Shown here one piece after another: positions 7,477 to 13,925 of a DNA stretch of 18,814 nt; within the stretch, counting starts at the first letter, position 1, and each line of letters opens with the position of its first letter. The notes under the pieces were generated by a model, which had not been told where the DNA came from, made no database searches, and saw nothing but the letters and a program-made list of their open reading frames with translations. Made by a program: the position numbers and the translations under genes. Origin of the DNA: JAFDZW01 sp038229915. Its GTDB lineage: Bacteria > Bacteroidota > Ignavibacteria > Palsa-1295. The DNA is taken from contig JBBRNY010000047.1 of NCBI GenBank assembly GCA_038229915.1, positions 1 through 18,814 on the forward strand. The letters run 5' to 3'.

Positions 7477-8046
7477 ATGGCAAGTACAAATGATTTTCGC
7501 ATCGGCTCAGTGCTCAGGATGGATGGCGGCGAGCTTTATCGTATCGAAGAATACGAGCATAGAACACCAGGGAATCTGCGTGCTTTTGTACAGGCAAAGC
7601 TCCGTTCGCTCAGAACTGGCAATCTCAAAGAGATGCGTTACCGCTCGGGCGAAGAAGTAGATATGGTACGTATGGAAAAAAAACCATTCCAATTTCTGTA
7701 TAAGGATGGTGAAGATTTTGTATTTATGGATAATGCCAATTACGAGCAGATCACGGTACCGATGTTAAAAGTCGGAGATATTTCAAAGTATATCCGTGAA
7801 TCTGACAGCGCAGATATCCTTTTTTCGGAAGATGGGGAAGTTATTTCGTTAGAAGTACCGGCAGCAGTGATCTTAAAGATCGTTGAAACCGACCCAGGTA
7901 TGAAGGGTGATACCGCAACCGGCGGCACAAAGCCCGCGAAGCTCGAAACAGGTGCAATGGTAAACGTACCGCTCTTTTTGAATGAGGGCGATCAAGTAAA
8001 AGTAGATACACGTACCGGACAGTATATGGAGCGTGTAAAAAAATAA
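7477..8046 (+). CDS. efp: Translation elongation factor P
   Basis: EF-P binds stalled ribosomes between the P and E sites and speeds peptide bonds at proline runs. The 189-residue protein has the three-barrel family length and ends with the classic motif VDTRTGQYMERVKK. The ATG at 7477 has no Shine-Dalgarno sequence. The functional loop reads TPGNLRAF (residues 30-37), so Asn33 stands where most EF-Ps have the modified Lys (PGKGQAF in E. coli) or Arg; Arg35 is two positions on. I recall the same PGNLRAF loop from Chlorobium EF-P, which would make it a lineage trait rather than damage. accB begins 51 bp after the stop, and efp-accB-accC is a widespread order. No modification enzyme (EpmA or EarP type) is encoded in the window. 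Confidence 0.97.
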   Translation: MASTNDFRIGSVLRMDGGELYRIEEYEHRTPGNLRAFVQAKLRSLRTGNLKEMRYRSGEEVDMVRMEKKPFQFLYKDGEDFVFMDNANYEQITVPMLKVGDISKYIRESDSADILFSEDGEVISLEVPAAVILKIVETDPGMKGDTATGGTKPAKLETGAMVNVPLFLNEGDQVKVDTRTGQYMERVKK

Positions 8047-8085
8047 GTCAAATCACAAGACTTATTGATATTCGGATCAATTGAA

Positions 8086-8091
8086 AAGGAG
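8086..8091 (+). promoter_or_regulatory. Shine-Dalgarno sequence of accB
   Basis: AAGGAG lies 6 nt before ATG 8098. It decides the accB start in favour of 8098 over in-frame codons further upstream. It is the strongest Shine-Dalgarno site in the window. Confidence 0.8.
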
Positions 8092-8097
8092 TACACA

Positions 8098-8583
8098 ATG
8101 GACTTGAGTTACTTAGAAAAAGTTGTCAAGATGTTTGACGATTCGACCTTGACAGAAATGCAGATCGAAGAAGAGGGTACGCAAATACGACTTGCTCGTC
8201 AAAAAGAGCCCGCTTCGCCTATCCAATTTGCACCACCGCAGTATGCCTATGGTGCACCAATGGCAGCCCCTGCTGGGCCTCAAGCTACATCTGGCGAACC
8301 CCCGGTTGCTTCGACAAATGCAGCACCGGAAACTTCTGCGAAAACGCATGAAGTAAAATCTCCGATCGTGGGGACACTCTACCGTGCACCATCGCCTGAT
8401 GCAGACTCTTATATTCAGGTTGGTCAGCGTATCGAGTCGGGCGCAACACTTTGTATCATCGAAGCGATGAAGTTAATGAATGAGATCGAAAGTGATGCAA
8501 CGGGAAAGATCGTAAAAATTTGTGTTGAGAACGGACAGCCTGTCGAATACGGACAGACATTGGTTATTATCGAATTAGATTAA
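8098..8583 (+). CDS. accB: Biotin carboxyl carrier protein of acetyl-CoA carboxylase
   Basis: BCCP carries CO2 on biotin between biotin carboxylase and the carboxyltransferase that makes malonyl-CoA, the first step of fatty-acid synthesis. The 161-residue product starts at ATG 8098 after a strong AAGGAG. It has the short N-terminal part with MQIEEEGTQIRLAR, an Ala/Pro-rich mobile linker (about residues 38-85) and the C-terminal biotinyl domain (about 86-161). The biotin attachment site is EAMKLMNEI with Lys125, and the typical SPIVGTLYRAPSPDA loop is at 88-102. Length and layout are normal. accC starts 34 bp downstream and is certainly its partner. Confidence 0.98.
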   Translation: MDLSYLEKVVKMFDDSTLTEMQIEEEGTQIRLARQKEPASPIQFAPPQYAYGAPMAAPAGPQATSGEPPVASTNAAPETSAKTHEVKSPIVGTLYRAPSPDADSYIQVGQRIESGATLCIIEAMKLMNEIESDATGKIVKICVENGQPVEYGQTLVIIELD

Positions 8584-8617
8584 TCACCGCACTGATTACT
8601 CCGACAAAAAATATATA

Positions 8618-9967
8618 ATGTTTCACAAGATCCTTATAGCCAACCGCGGAGAGATCGCACTACGAATTATTCGTAGTTGCCGTGAGCTTGGCATTAAAAC
8701 CGTCGCTGTGTATTCAGAAGCTGATCGCCATTCGCTTCATGTCCGCTTCGCCGATGAAGCGGTGTGTATCGGTCCGGCGGCAGGAAAATTATCGTATCTG
8801 AATATTCCTCAGATCATCAGTGCTGCACATTTAACAGGTGTTGAGGCTATTCATCCGGGTTATGGATTCCTTGCCGAGAATGCTGAGTTCGCTGATATTT
8901 GTAATTCATCAGGATTTACGTTTATCGGGCCATCGCCGGAGATGATCCAGTCGATGGGCGACAAAGCTCGTGCCAAAGAGACAATGAAAAAAGCCGGCGT
9001 TCCGGTTGTGCCCGGTTCTGAAGGTATCGTAACGAGTGTGGCTGATGCTTATGATGTCGCAAAGGAAATTGGTTATCCGGTGATCATTAAAGCCGTCGCT
9101 GGTGGTGGTGGTCGAGGAATGCGTGTCGTAACCAAAGAAGAAGAACTCGAGACAAATTATCAAATGGCACAAGCCGAAGCGGCAAATGCTTTTAATAATG
9201 GCGATGTCTATATCGAGAAGTTTGTCGAAGGTCCTCGCCACGTTGAGATCCAAGTCTTCGGCGATAAATTCGGCAACGTCGTTCATTACAACGAGCGTGA
9301 ATGTTCTATCCAACGTCGCCACCAAAAATTATTAGAAGAGTCACCGTCTCCGGTTGTGACCGAGGCGATTCGTGCGAAGATGGGTGCCGCTTCAGTGAAG
9401 GGTGCTTCAAGTGTTGGATATGTGGGTGCTGGTACGATCGAGTTTTTACTTGATTCGCACGGGGATTTCTATTTTATGGAAATGAATACCCGCATTCAAG
9501 TAGAGCATTGCGTGACCGAGCAAGTGATCGGTATCGATCTAATCGCCCAACAGCTTCATGTTGCTGCTGGTGGAAAAATTTCTAAGAAACAACGCAAGCC
9601 GAATGGTCATGCGATCGAATGTCGTATCAATGCGGAAGATGTCGAGAAAGATTTTCGACCTTCTCCGGGGATGATCACCAGTTTTCATGCTCCTGGCGGA
9701 TATGGAGTTCGTTTGGATACTCATGCCTATGCTGGATATAGCATCCCTCCATATTATGATTCACTCGTTGGTAAGTTGATCACGTGGGGTTCAGACAGAA
9801 CCGAAGCGATCGATCGAATGAAATCGGCGCTTGATGAGTTTGTGATCGAAGGCATCAAAACCACAATACCATTTCACCGAGCATTAATGCGCGACGAGCA
9901 ATTCCGTGCAGGGCAGTTTGATACAAAATTTTTAGAGACCTTTGATTGGACAAAGGTAAAGTACTAA
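8618..9967 (+). CDS. accC: Biotin carboxylase subunit of acetyl-CoA carboxylase
   Basis: AccC carboxylates the biotin of BCCP using ATP and bicarbonate. The 449-residue length equals the stand-alone bacterial subunit. The order is: N-terminal pre-ATP-grasp domain with ILIANRGEIALRIIR (5-19) and HPGYGFLAEN (79-88); ATP-grasp domain with K116, glycine loop GGGGRGM (162-168) and the metal/catalytic set E275, E288, N290 and R292 in FMEMNTRIQVEH; then the C-terminal biotin carboxylase domain with ECRINAEDVEKDF and PPYYDSLVGKLI. All these residues are present, so the enzyme should be active. It is not fused to BCCP, which fits AccC rather than propionyl- or pyruvate carboxylase. The start lacks a Shine-Dalgarno sequence; gcvH follows after 21 bp. 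Confidence 0.98.
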   Translation: MFHKILIANRGEIALRIIRSCRELGIKTVAVYSEADRHSLHVRFADEAVCIGPAAGKLSYLNIPQIISAAHLTGVEAIHPGYGFLAENAEFADICNSSGFTFIGPSPEMIQSMGDKARAKETMKKAGVPVVPGSEGIVTSVADAYDVAKEIGYPVIIKAVAGGGGRGMRVVTKEEELETNYQMAQAEAANAFNNGDVYIEKFVEGPRHVEIQVFGDKFGNVVHYNERECSIQRRHQKLLEESPSPVVTEAIRAKMGAASVKGASSVGYVGAGTIEFLLDSHGDFYFMEMNTRIQVEHCVTEQVIGIDLIAQQLHVAAGGKISKKQRKPNGHAIECRINAEDVEKDFRPSPGMITSFHAPGGYGVRLDTHAYAGYSIPPYYDSLVGKLITWGSDRTEAIDRMKSALDEFVIEGIKTTIPFHRALMRDEQFRAGQFDTKFLETFDWTKVKY

Positions 9968-9988
9968 TCATTTATTTATTTTACGATT

Positions 9989-10366
9989 ATGAATTTTCCT
10001 GATACACTGACCTATACAAAAGAGCACGAGTGGATAAAAGTTGATGGTAATGTTGCGACGATCGGCATTACTGACTTTGCACAAGGCGAACTTGGTGATG
10101 TGATCTTCTTGGATATTGATTCAGGTAAGACTGTTAATGCTGGTGACTCGGTTGGCTCTGTTGAAGCCGTTAAAACGGTCAGTGATATTTACTCGCCAGT
10201 TTCGGGAAAGATCATTGAAGTCAACTCGGCTATCAACGATGCACCTGAATCGGTTAATAAAGATCCTTATGGTGATGGTTGGTTGTTGAAGGTGGATATG
10301 TCCAAGCCTGAAGAAATCTCAGGAACACTGACGGTTGCTGATTACAAAGCATTGATCGGGCAATAA
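9989..10366 (+). CDS. gcvH: Glycine cleavage system H protein (lipoyl carrier)
   Basis: GcvH carries a lipoyl arm that shuttles the aminomethyl group between the P, T and L proteins of glycine cleavage; in some bacteria it also relays lipoate or octanoate to other enzymes. The 125-residue product has normal length and the full signature: YTKEHEWI near the N-terminus, ITDFAQGELGDVIFLD (27-42), the lipoylation site SVEAVKTVSDIYSP with Lys62, and NKDPYGDGWLLKV near the end. No gcvT, gcvP or lipoyl ligase gene is near. It follows accC by 21 bp and precedes the glycosyltransferase by 21 bp, so it appears co-transcribed with accBC. The combination of a biotinyl carrier and a lipoyl carrier in one unit may only reflect shared expression needs. 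Confidence 0.97.
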   Translation: MNFPDTLTYTKEHEWIKVDGNVATIGITDFAQGELGDVIFLDIDSGKTVNAGDSVGSVEAVKTVSDIYSPVSGKIIEVNSAINDAPESVNKDPYGDGWLLKVDMSKPEEISGTLTVADYKALIGQ

Positions 10367-10387
10367 TCCTGTTATAAAGAGCGTATA

Positions 10388-11926
10388 GTGAGTACTCGCA
10401 CCAAACTATCGCTCCTTATCCTCTTTACTATCGTTACGCGTATAGCATTAGCATTCCGACCGGATGCGCAGATCGCTGTACGCCCTTATCAAGAAGATGC
10501 CTTTTATGCATTCGATTGTGCAAAGCATCTTGCACAAGGTGAAGGCTTTAGCGTCGATGGTGTTCACCCAACGAACGGTGTTCAACCACTGATCGTAATA
10601 TTGTATAGTACCTGTTTCTATTTAGCTGGTTCTGATAAATGGTTGGGAGTGCGATTCACGTTCATTCTTTTAGCCATCATTGAAAGTCTATGCGTTTTTT
10701 TGGTCTATCAGGTTATTAATCAACTGAAAAAGAAGGATGTCAAGTATGGCATTGATCCAGCCTTAGTAGGTGCCTTTGTTTGGGCGATGGTTTTGTCGAA
10801 CCTTATTTTTAACGGCGTCGGTCTCGAAACAGGGCTCTATGCGATGATGATATTGCTGAGCATTTATCAGTATAGCAGAGTAATTTGTTTAGAAAAGGAA
10901 GATAAGAAGCTTCATATCGGAAATTGGTTTTTACTTGGTGCCGTACTCGGCTTGACGGTCCTGTCGCGCATTGATGGTATCTTCCTTGTGGGGGGTGTTG
11001 TCGGGGTTGATTTTCTATTTCGGAAAGAAGATTCATTTGTCAAGCGAATTTCTCCCGTGTTGATAGTTGGTGTAGTTGCAATCCTCGTCAGCTCACCCTG
11101 GTGGATATATAATTACAGGGTATTTGGGAGTCTGATGCCAATAAGTGGACAATCAGAATCCATCGGAAACTTCATCTCTCTGAATGTAGAGTACACTATT
11201 ACACAACTTGCAAATATTATACCGGTGTTATTCTATATCCCGATACACTACCCAGCAAGTGGTTTGGTCATCGGTCTAAGTATTTTGGCTTTGCTCACTG
11301 TAATATTTGTGATCAAATATTACCACATTGTGGCTCAACTCAAGAAAAGCTATGAGATAAAGCCATTGTATGCTCTTGTTTTTTCTTCAATCTTTCTTAT
11401 AGTATATTATACGTTCTTTTTCGCCGCGCCACATTTTATCGCACGGTATTTTCACCCGATTCGAATCGCCGCGATGCTGTTCGGTATGCTGTTAATCCCA
11501 AGGATTTATGAATATTGGAAATCAAAAGACAGGAAGTCACCACTAACGTATTTTATAACCGCATATCTTGGTGTCGCTATTGTATTTAATATAGCCCATT
11601 ATGCCTATAACTTTACATTCCCCGAAACAAGTTATTTGTATTGGACTGGTGTTTGGGCTCAGCATCATCAGGAGTATAAAATTGGTATGACTTCATCAGG
11701 CACTGCCGGATTTATGTCCGGGAATGTTGTTAATCTTGACGGCAAAGTAAATGTGGAAGCGTTGAGAGCCAGACACAATAATGCTATTAGTAAATACGTT
11801 CTTGCTTCAGGTATTAATGTCCTTACGAGTCTTGACCATGACATCGTTAAAGAAGTTGAGCAACTTGGTATGAGAGTTACTTTACTTGATAGTGCGAGAG
11901 GCACAGAGTATTATTTGTTAAAATAG
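10388..11926 (+). CDS. Multi-pass membrane glycosyltransferase, GT-C type
   Basis: The 512-residue protein has about eleven hydrophobic segments spread from residue 6 to about 405, and a soluble C-terminal part of about 90 residues. After the first segment it has the acidic QED motif (E36, D37) followed by AFYAFDCAKHLAQGEGF and HPTNGVQPL (60-68). This is the pattern of lipid-phosphosugar-dependent GT-C enzymes, in which the first periplasmic loop carries the catalytic acid. The C-terminal GFMSGNVVNLDGKVN motif also recurs in this group. It would transfer a sugar from a polyprenyl-phosphate donor on the outer side of the inner membrane; acceptor and sugar are unknown. Start GTG 10388, 21 bp after gcvH, without a clear Shine-Dalgarno sequence. 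It is the last gene of the efp cluster; terminator-like hairpins follow. Confidence 0.8.
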   Translation: MSTRTKLSLLILFTIVTRIALAFRPDAQIAVRPYQEDAFYAFDCAKHLAQGEGFSVDGVHPTNGVQPLIVILYSTCFYLAGSDKWLGVRFTFILLAIIESLCVFLVYQVINQLKKKDVKYGIDPALVGAFVWAMVLSNLIFNGVGLETGLYAMMILLSIYQYSRVICLEKEDKKLHIGNWFLLGAVLGLTVLSRIDGIFLVGGVVGVDFLFRKEDSFVKRISPVLIVGVVAILVSSPWWIYNYRVFGSLMPISGQSESIGNFISLNVEYTITQLANIIPVLFYIPIHYPASGLVIGLSILALLTVIFVIKYYHIVAQLKKSYEIKPLYALVFSSIFLIVYYTFFFAAPHFIARYFHPIRIAAMLFGMLLIPRIYEYWKSKDRKSPLTYFITAYLGVAIVFNIAHYAYNFTFPETSYLYWTGVWAQHHQEYKIGMTSSGTAGFMSGNVVNLDGKVNVEALRARHNNAISKYVLASGINVLTSLDHDIVKEVEQLGMRVTLLDSARGTEYYLLK

Positions 11927-11974
11927 TATCTTGCAGTCACGGAACTAATCCGATGCTTTTTTCCTTTTCTGCGC

Positions 11975-11992
11975 TTCGATTTGAAAATCGAA
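11975..11992. promoter_or_regulatory. Palindrome upstream of guaA
   Basis: TTCGATTT (11975-11982) and AAATCGAA (11985-11992) are perfect 8-bp arms with a 2-bp centre. No T-run follows, so it is not a terminator. A dimeric regulator's operator is possible; no function is shown. Confidence 0.4.
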
Positions 11993-11993
11993 C

Positions 11994-12036
11994 TTCACTC
12001 GCCAGAACGTGGGTGAAAAAAGAACGTTTTTTTTTT
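11994..12036 (+). terminator. Hairpin plus T10 tract after the efp cluster
   Basis: A 9-bp stem with two G-T wobbles pairs 11994-12002 with 12009-12017 around a 6-nt loop. T10 (12027-12036) begins 9 nt later, after the AAAGAACG part of the direct repeat. Alternatively the A-run at 12016-12021 pairs with the T-run and makes a second, longer fold. It is the best candidate end of the 7477-11926 transcript. Confidence 0.45.
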
Positions 12037-12077
12037 GTATCTACTCAAATGATACATTAAAGAACGTTTTTTTTTTG
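12021..12077 (+). repeat. Exact 17-bp direct repeat 40 bp apart in the guaA leader
   Basis: AGAACGTTTTTTTTTTG occurs at 12021-12037 and again at 12061-12077. Each copy follows a hairpin: one at 11994-12017, and one with arms TGTATC/GATACA at 12036-12041 and 12051-12056. The second T10 tract ends 14 bp before the guaA ATG. The layout hairpin, AAAGAACG, T10, G thus occurs twice in tandem. Confidence 0.85.
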
Positions 12078-12090
12078 CACTACATAATTT

Positions 12091-13638
12091 ATGGCACACT
12101 CAGGCGATTCCGTTCTCATCCTTGATTTTGGATCTCAATATACCCAGCTCATAGCCCGTCGTGTCCGTGAACAGGGTGTCTATGCCGAGATATATCCTTG
12201 TACTGCGCCCATCGAAACGATCAGAAGTTTTAATGCTTCTGCATTTATACTTTCCGGTGGTCCGGCGAGTATCTATGCCGAAGGCTCTCCAAAATGCTCT
12301 TCAGAAATTTTCACGATGGGGAAGCCCATTTTTGGTATTTGTTACGGCCTTCAAATGATCGCGTACGAATTTGGTGGTGAATTTGATAAAAGTGCAAAAA
12401 GAGAATTTGGCAGGGCAGAATTGATCGTCGAAGATAAAACTTGCAAACTCTTTGCTGATTTTCCAGAGCGTGCAAACGTCTGGATGTCGCATGGTGACAA
12501 GATGACAAAAATGCCAGAGGGTTTTAAGGCTGTTGCAAGAAGTGTTAACTCTCCGCTTTGTGCTGTTGCTAACGAAGAAAAGAAAATTTATGGTGTACAG
12601 TTTCATCCCGAGGTCGTGCATACTACCGGCGGTGCGCAGATTCTCGCTAATTTCCTTTTTGATGTTGCAGGATTGAAGAGTGGTTGGAATTCCGCAAATT
12701 ACATCGATGAGACGATCCAAGCGATCAAAAAAACCGTTGGAGATAAGACCGTTATTTGTGCTCTTTCGGGTGGCGTTGATTCTGCCGTCGCTGCGACGCT
12801 TGTTCATAAAGCTATCGGCAAGCAACTCAAGTGTATTCATGTTGACAATGGTTTGATGCGCCGTGGTGAAAGCCTCGAGGTAGTCCATACCTTCCGCGAT
12901 CACTTTGGTATTGATCTTGATTTTGTTGATGCGAGTGATCTATTTTTAGAGAGACTTGCAGGTGTAAGCGATCCAGAACAAAAAAGAAAGATCATCGGCA
13001 AAGCATTTATTGATGTCCTTGCTGATGAAGCAAAGAAATTTGAAGGTGCAAAATTTTTAGTACAAGGGACGATCTATCCTGATGTAATCGAATCGCTTTC
13101 ATTCAAAGGTCCCTCTGCTACTATCAAATCTCATCATAATGTCGGGGGACTTCCTGAACTGATGGATCTTGACCTGATCGAACCATTACGCGAATTATTT
13201 AAAGATGAAGTTCGAAATGTCGGTCGTGCACTTGGCATACCTGAGCAATTTATCGAACGTCATCCTTTTCCCGGTCCCGGACTTGCGATTCGTGTGATCG
13301 GTGATATTACAAAAGAGAAACTTGATCTTCTTCGCGCAGCTGACGCAATTTTCCTTGAAGAACTACACTCGAATAATGTGTATCATTCTGCATGGCAGGC
13401 ATTTGCAGTATTACTCCCAATTCGTACCGTCGGAGTGATGGGTGATGAGCGTACTTATGATTCGGTCTGTGCCATTCGTGCTGTCACAAGTATTGACGGA
13501 ATGACTGCCGACTGGGCTCGATTACCCTATGAGGTTCTCGCAGTCATCTCAAACCGAATTTCCAATGAAGTCAAGGGAATAAGTCGCGTAGTTTACGATA
13601 TTAGCTCGAAGCCTCCAGCGACTATAGAGTGGGAATAA
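12091..13638 (+). CDS. guaA: GMP synthase (glutamine-hydrolysing)
   Basis: GuaA converts XMP to GMP using ATP and ammonia released from glutamine. The 515-residue enzyme has the usual two-domain bacterial layout. The N-terminal class I glutamine amidotransferase domain has its nucleophile in GICYGLQ (Cys84) and the His172/Glu174 pair in FHPEV. The ATP-pyrophosphatase domain has the PP-loop SGGVDS (226-231), then FKDEVRNVGRALG and the dimerisation/XMP-binding C-terminal part with HPFPGPGLAIRVIG; it ends in PPATIEWE, the conserved family terminus. All key residues are present. There is no Shine-Dalgarno sequence, and the ATG lies 14 bp after a T10 tract. It seems to stand alone, with guaB not in the window. 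Confidence 0.98.
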   Translation: MAHSGDSVLILDFGSQYTQLIARRVREQGVYAEIYPCTAPIETIRSFNASAFILSGGPASIYAEGSPKCSSEIFTMGKPIFGICYGLQMIAYEFGGEFDKSAKREFGRAELIVEDKTCKLFADFPERANVWMSHGDKMTKMPEGFKAVARSVNSPLCAVANEEKKIYGVQFHPEVVHTTGGAQILANFLFDVAGLKSGWNSANYIDETIQAIKKTVGDKTVICALSGGVDSAVAATLVHKAIGKQLKCIHVDNGLMRRGESLEVVHTFRDHFGIDLDFVDASDLFLERLAGVSDPEQKRKIIGKAFIDVLADEAKKFEGAKFLVQGTIYPDVIESLSFKGPSATIKSHHNVGGLPELMDLDLIEPLRELFKDEVRNVGRALGIPEQFIERHPFPGPGLAIRVIGDITKEKLDLLRAADAIFLEELHSNNVYHSAWQAFAVLLPIRTVGVMGDERTYDSVCAIRAVTSIDGMTADWARLPYEVLAVISNRISNEVKGISRVVYDISSKPPATIEWE

Positions 13639-13715
13639 TATTTTTAACTTATTGAAATAGAACGAATTGCAGCCTTTCCTTTGGCAAATGGTCTCTTGTC
13701 AAAAGTACAATGGCG

Positions 13716-13734
13716 AAATAGTGAATTACTATTT
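13716..13734 (+). terminator. AT-rich hairpin downstream of guaA
   Basis: AAATAGT (13716-13722) and ACTATTT (13728-13734) are perfect 7-bp arms with a 5-nt loop, followed by TTG. It lies 78 bp after the guaA stop. The stem is AT-rich, so it would be a weak terminator. The 13730-13737 stretch also reads TATTTTTG, an exact TAnnTTTG match, but without a TTG at the proper distance. Confidence 0.3.
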
Positions 13735-13746
13735 TTGTGTGAAATG

Positions 13747-13777
13747 TTGTAATTCGGCAAAAAATTGCTTATATTTA
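13747..13777 (+). promoter_or_regulatory. Candidate promoter of the giant repeat gene
   Basis: TTG (13747-13749) and TATATTTA (13770-13777) are 20 bp apart, which is close to the Bacteroidota pattern TTG-N19-23-TAnnTTTG with the last G missing. It would give a leader of about 140 nt. In that leader TGTGAACA occurs twice (13867-13874 and 13881-13888). The rest of the 287-bp gap after guaA holds no gene that I can support. Confidence 0.4.
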
Positions 13778-13925
13778 CATCTACGAATTGCCCCTAAGGC
13801 AAAGTTTTGCTAATTTTTTTAGCGTTGTGGTGAGTTTGCCCCAATGCAACTGTATCACGTTGGTAATGTGAACAGTTTTCTGTGAACACGTTTTGGCTTA
13901 TTATATAGAATAAGTAGGTACAACT

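Noticed and set aside
8065..8097. Earlier start for accB
   Set aside because: AAGGAG at 8086-8091 points to ATG 8098, and the protein from there begins like other BCCPs.
11927..12090. A possible small RNA or known purine riboswitch before guaA
   Set aside because: I could not fit the conserved purine-aptamer core or another known riboswitch. Only hairpins and direct repeats can be supported.
13730..13737. TATTTTTG as the main promoter of the fibre gene
   Set aside because: It matches TAnnTTTG exactly, but the nearest upstream TTG is 31 bp away, which is too far. It also lies in the arm of a hairpin.
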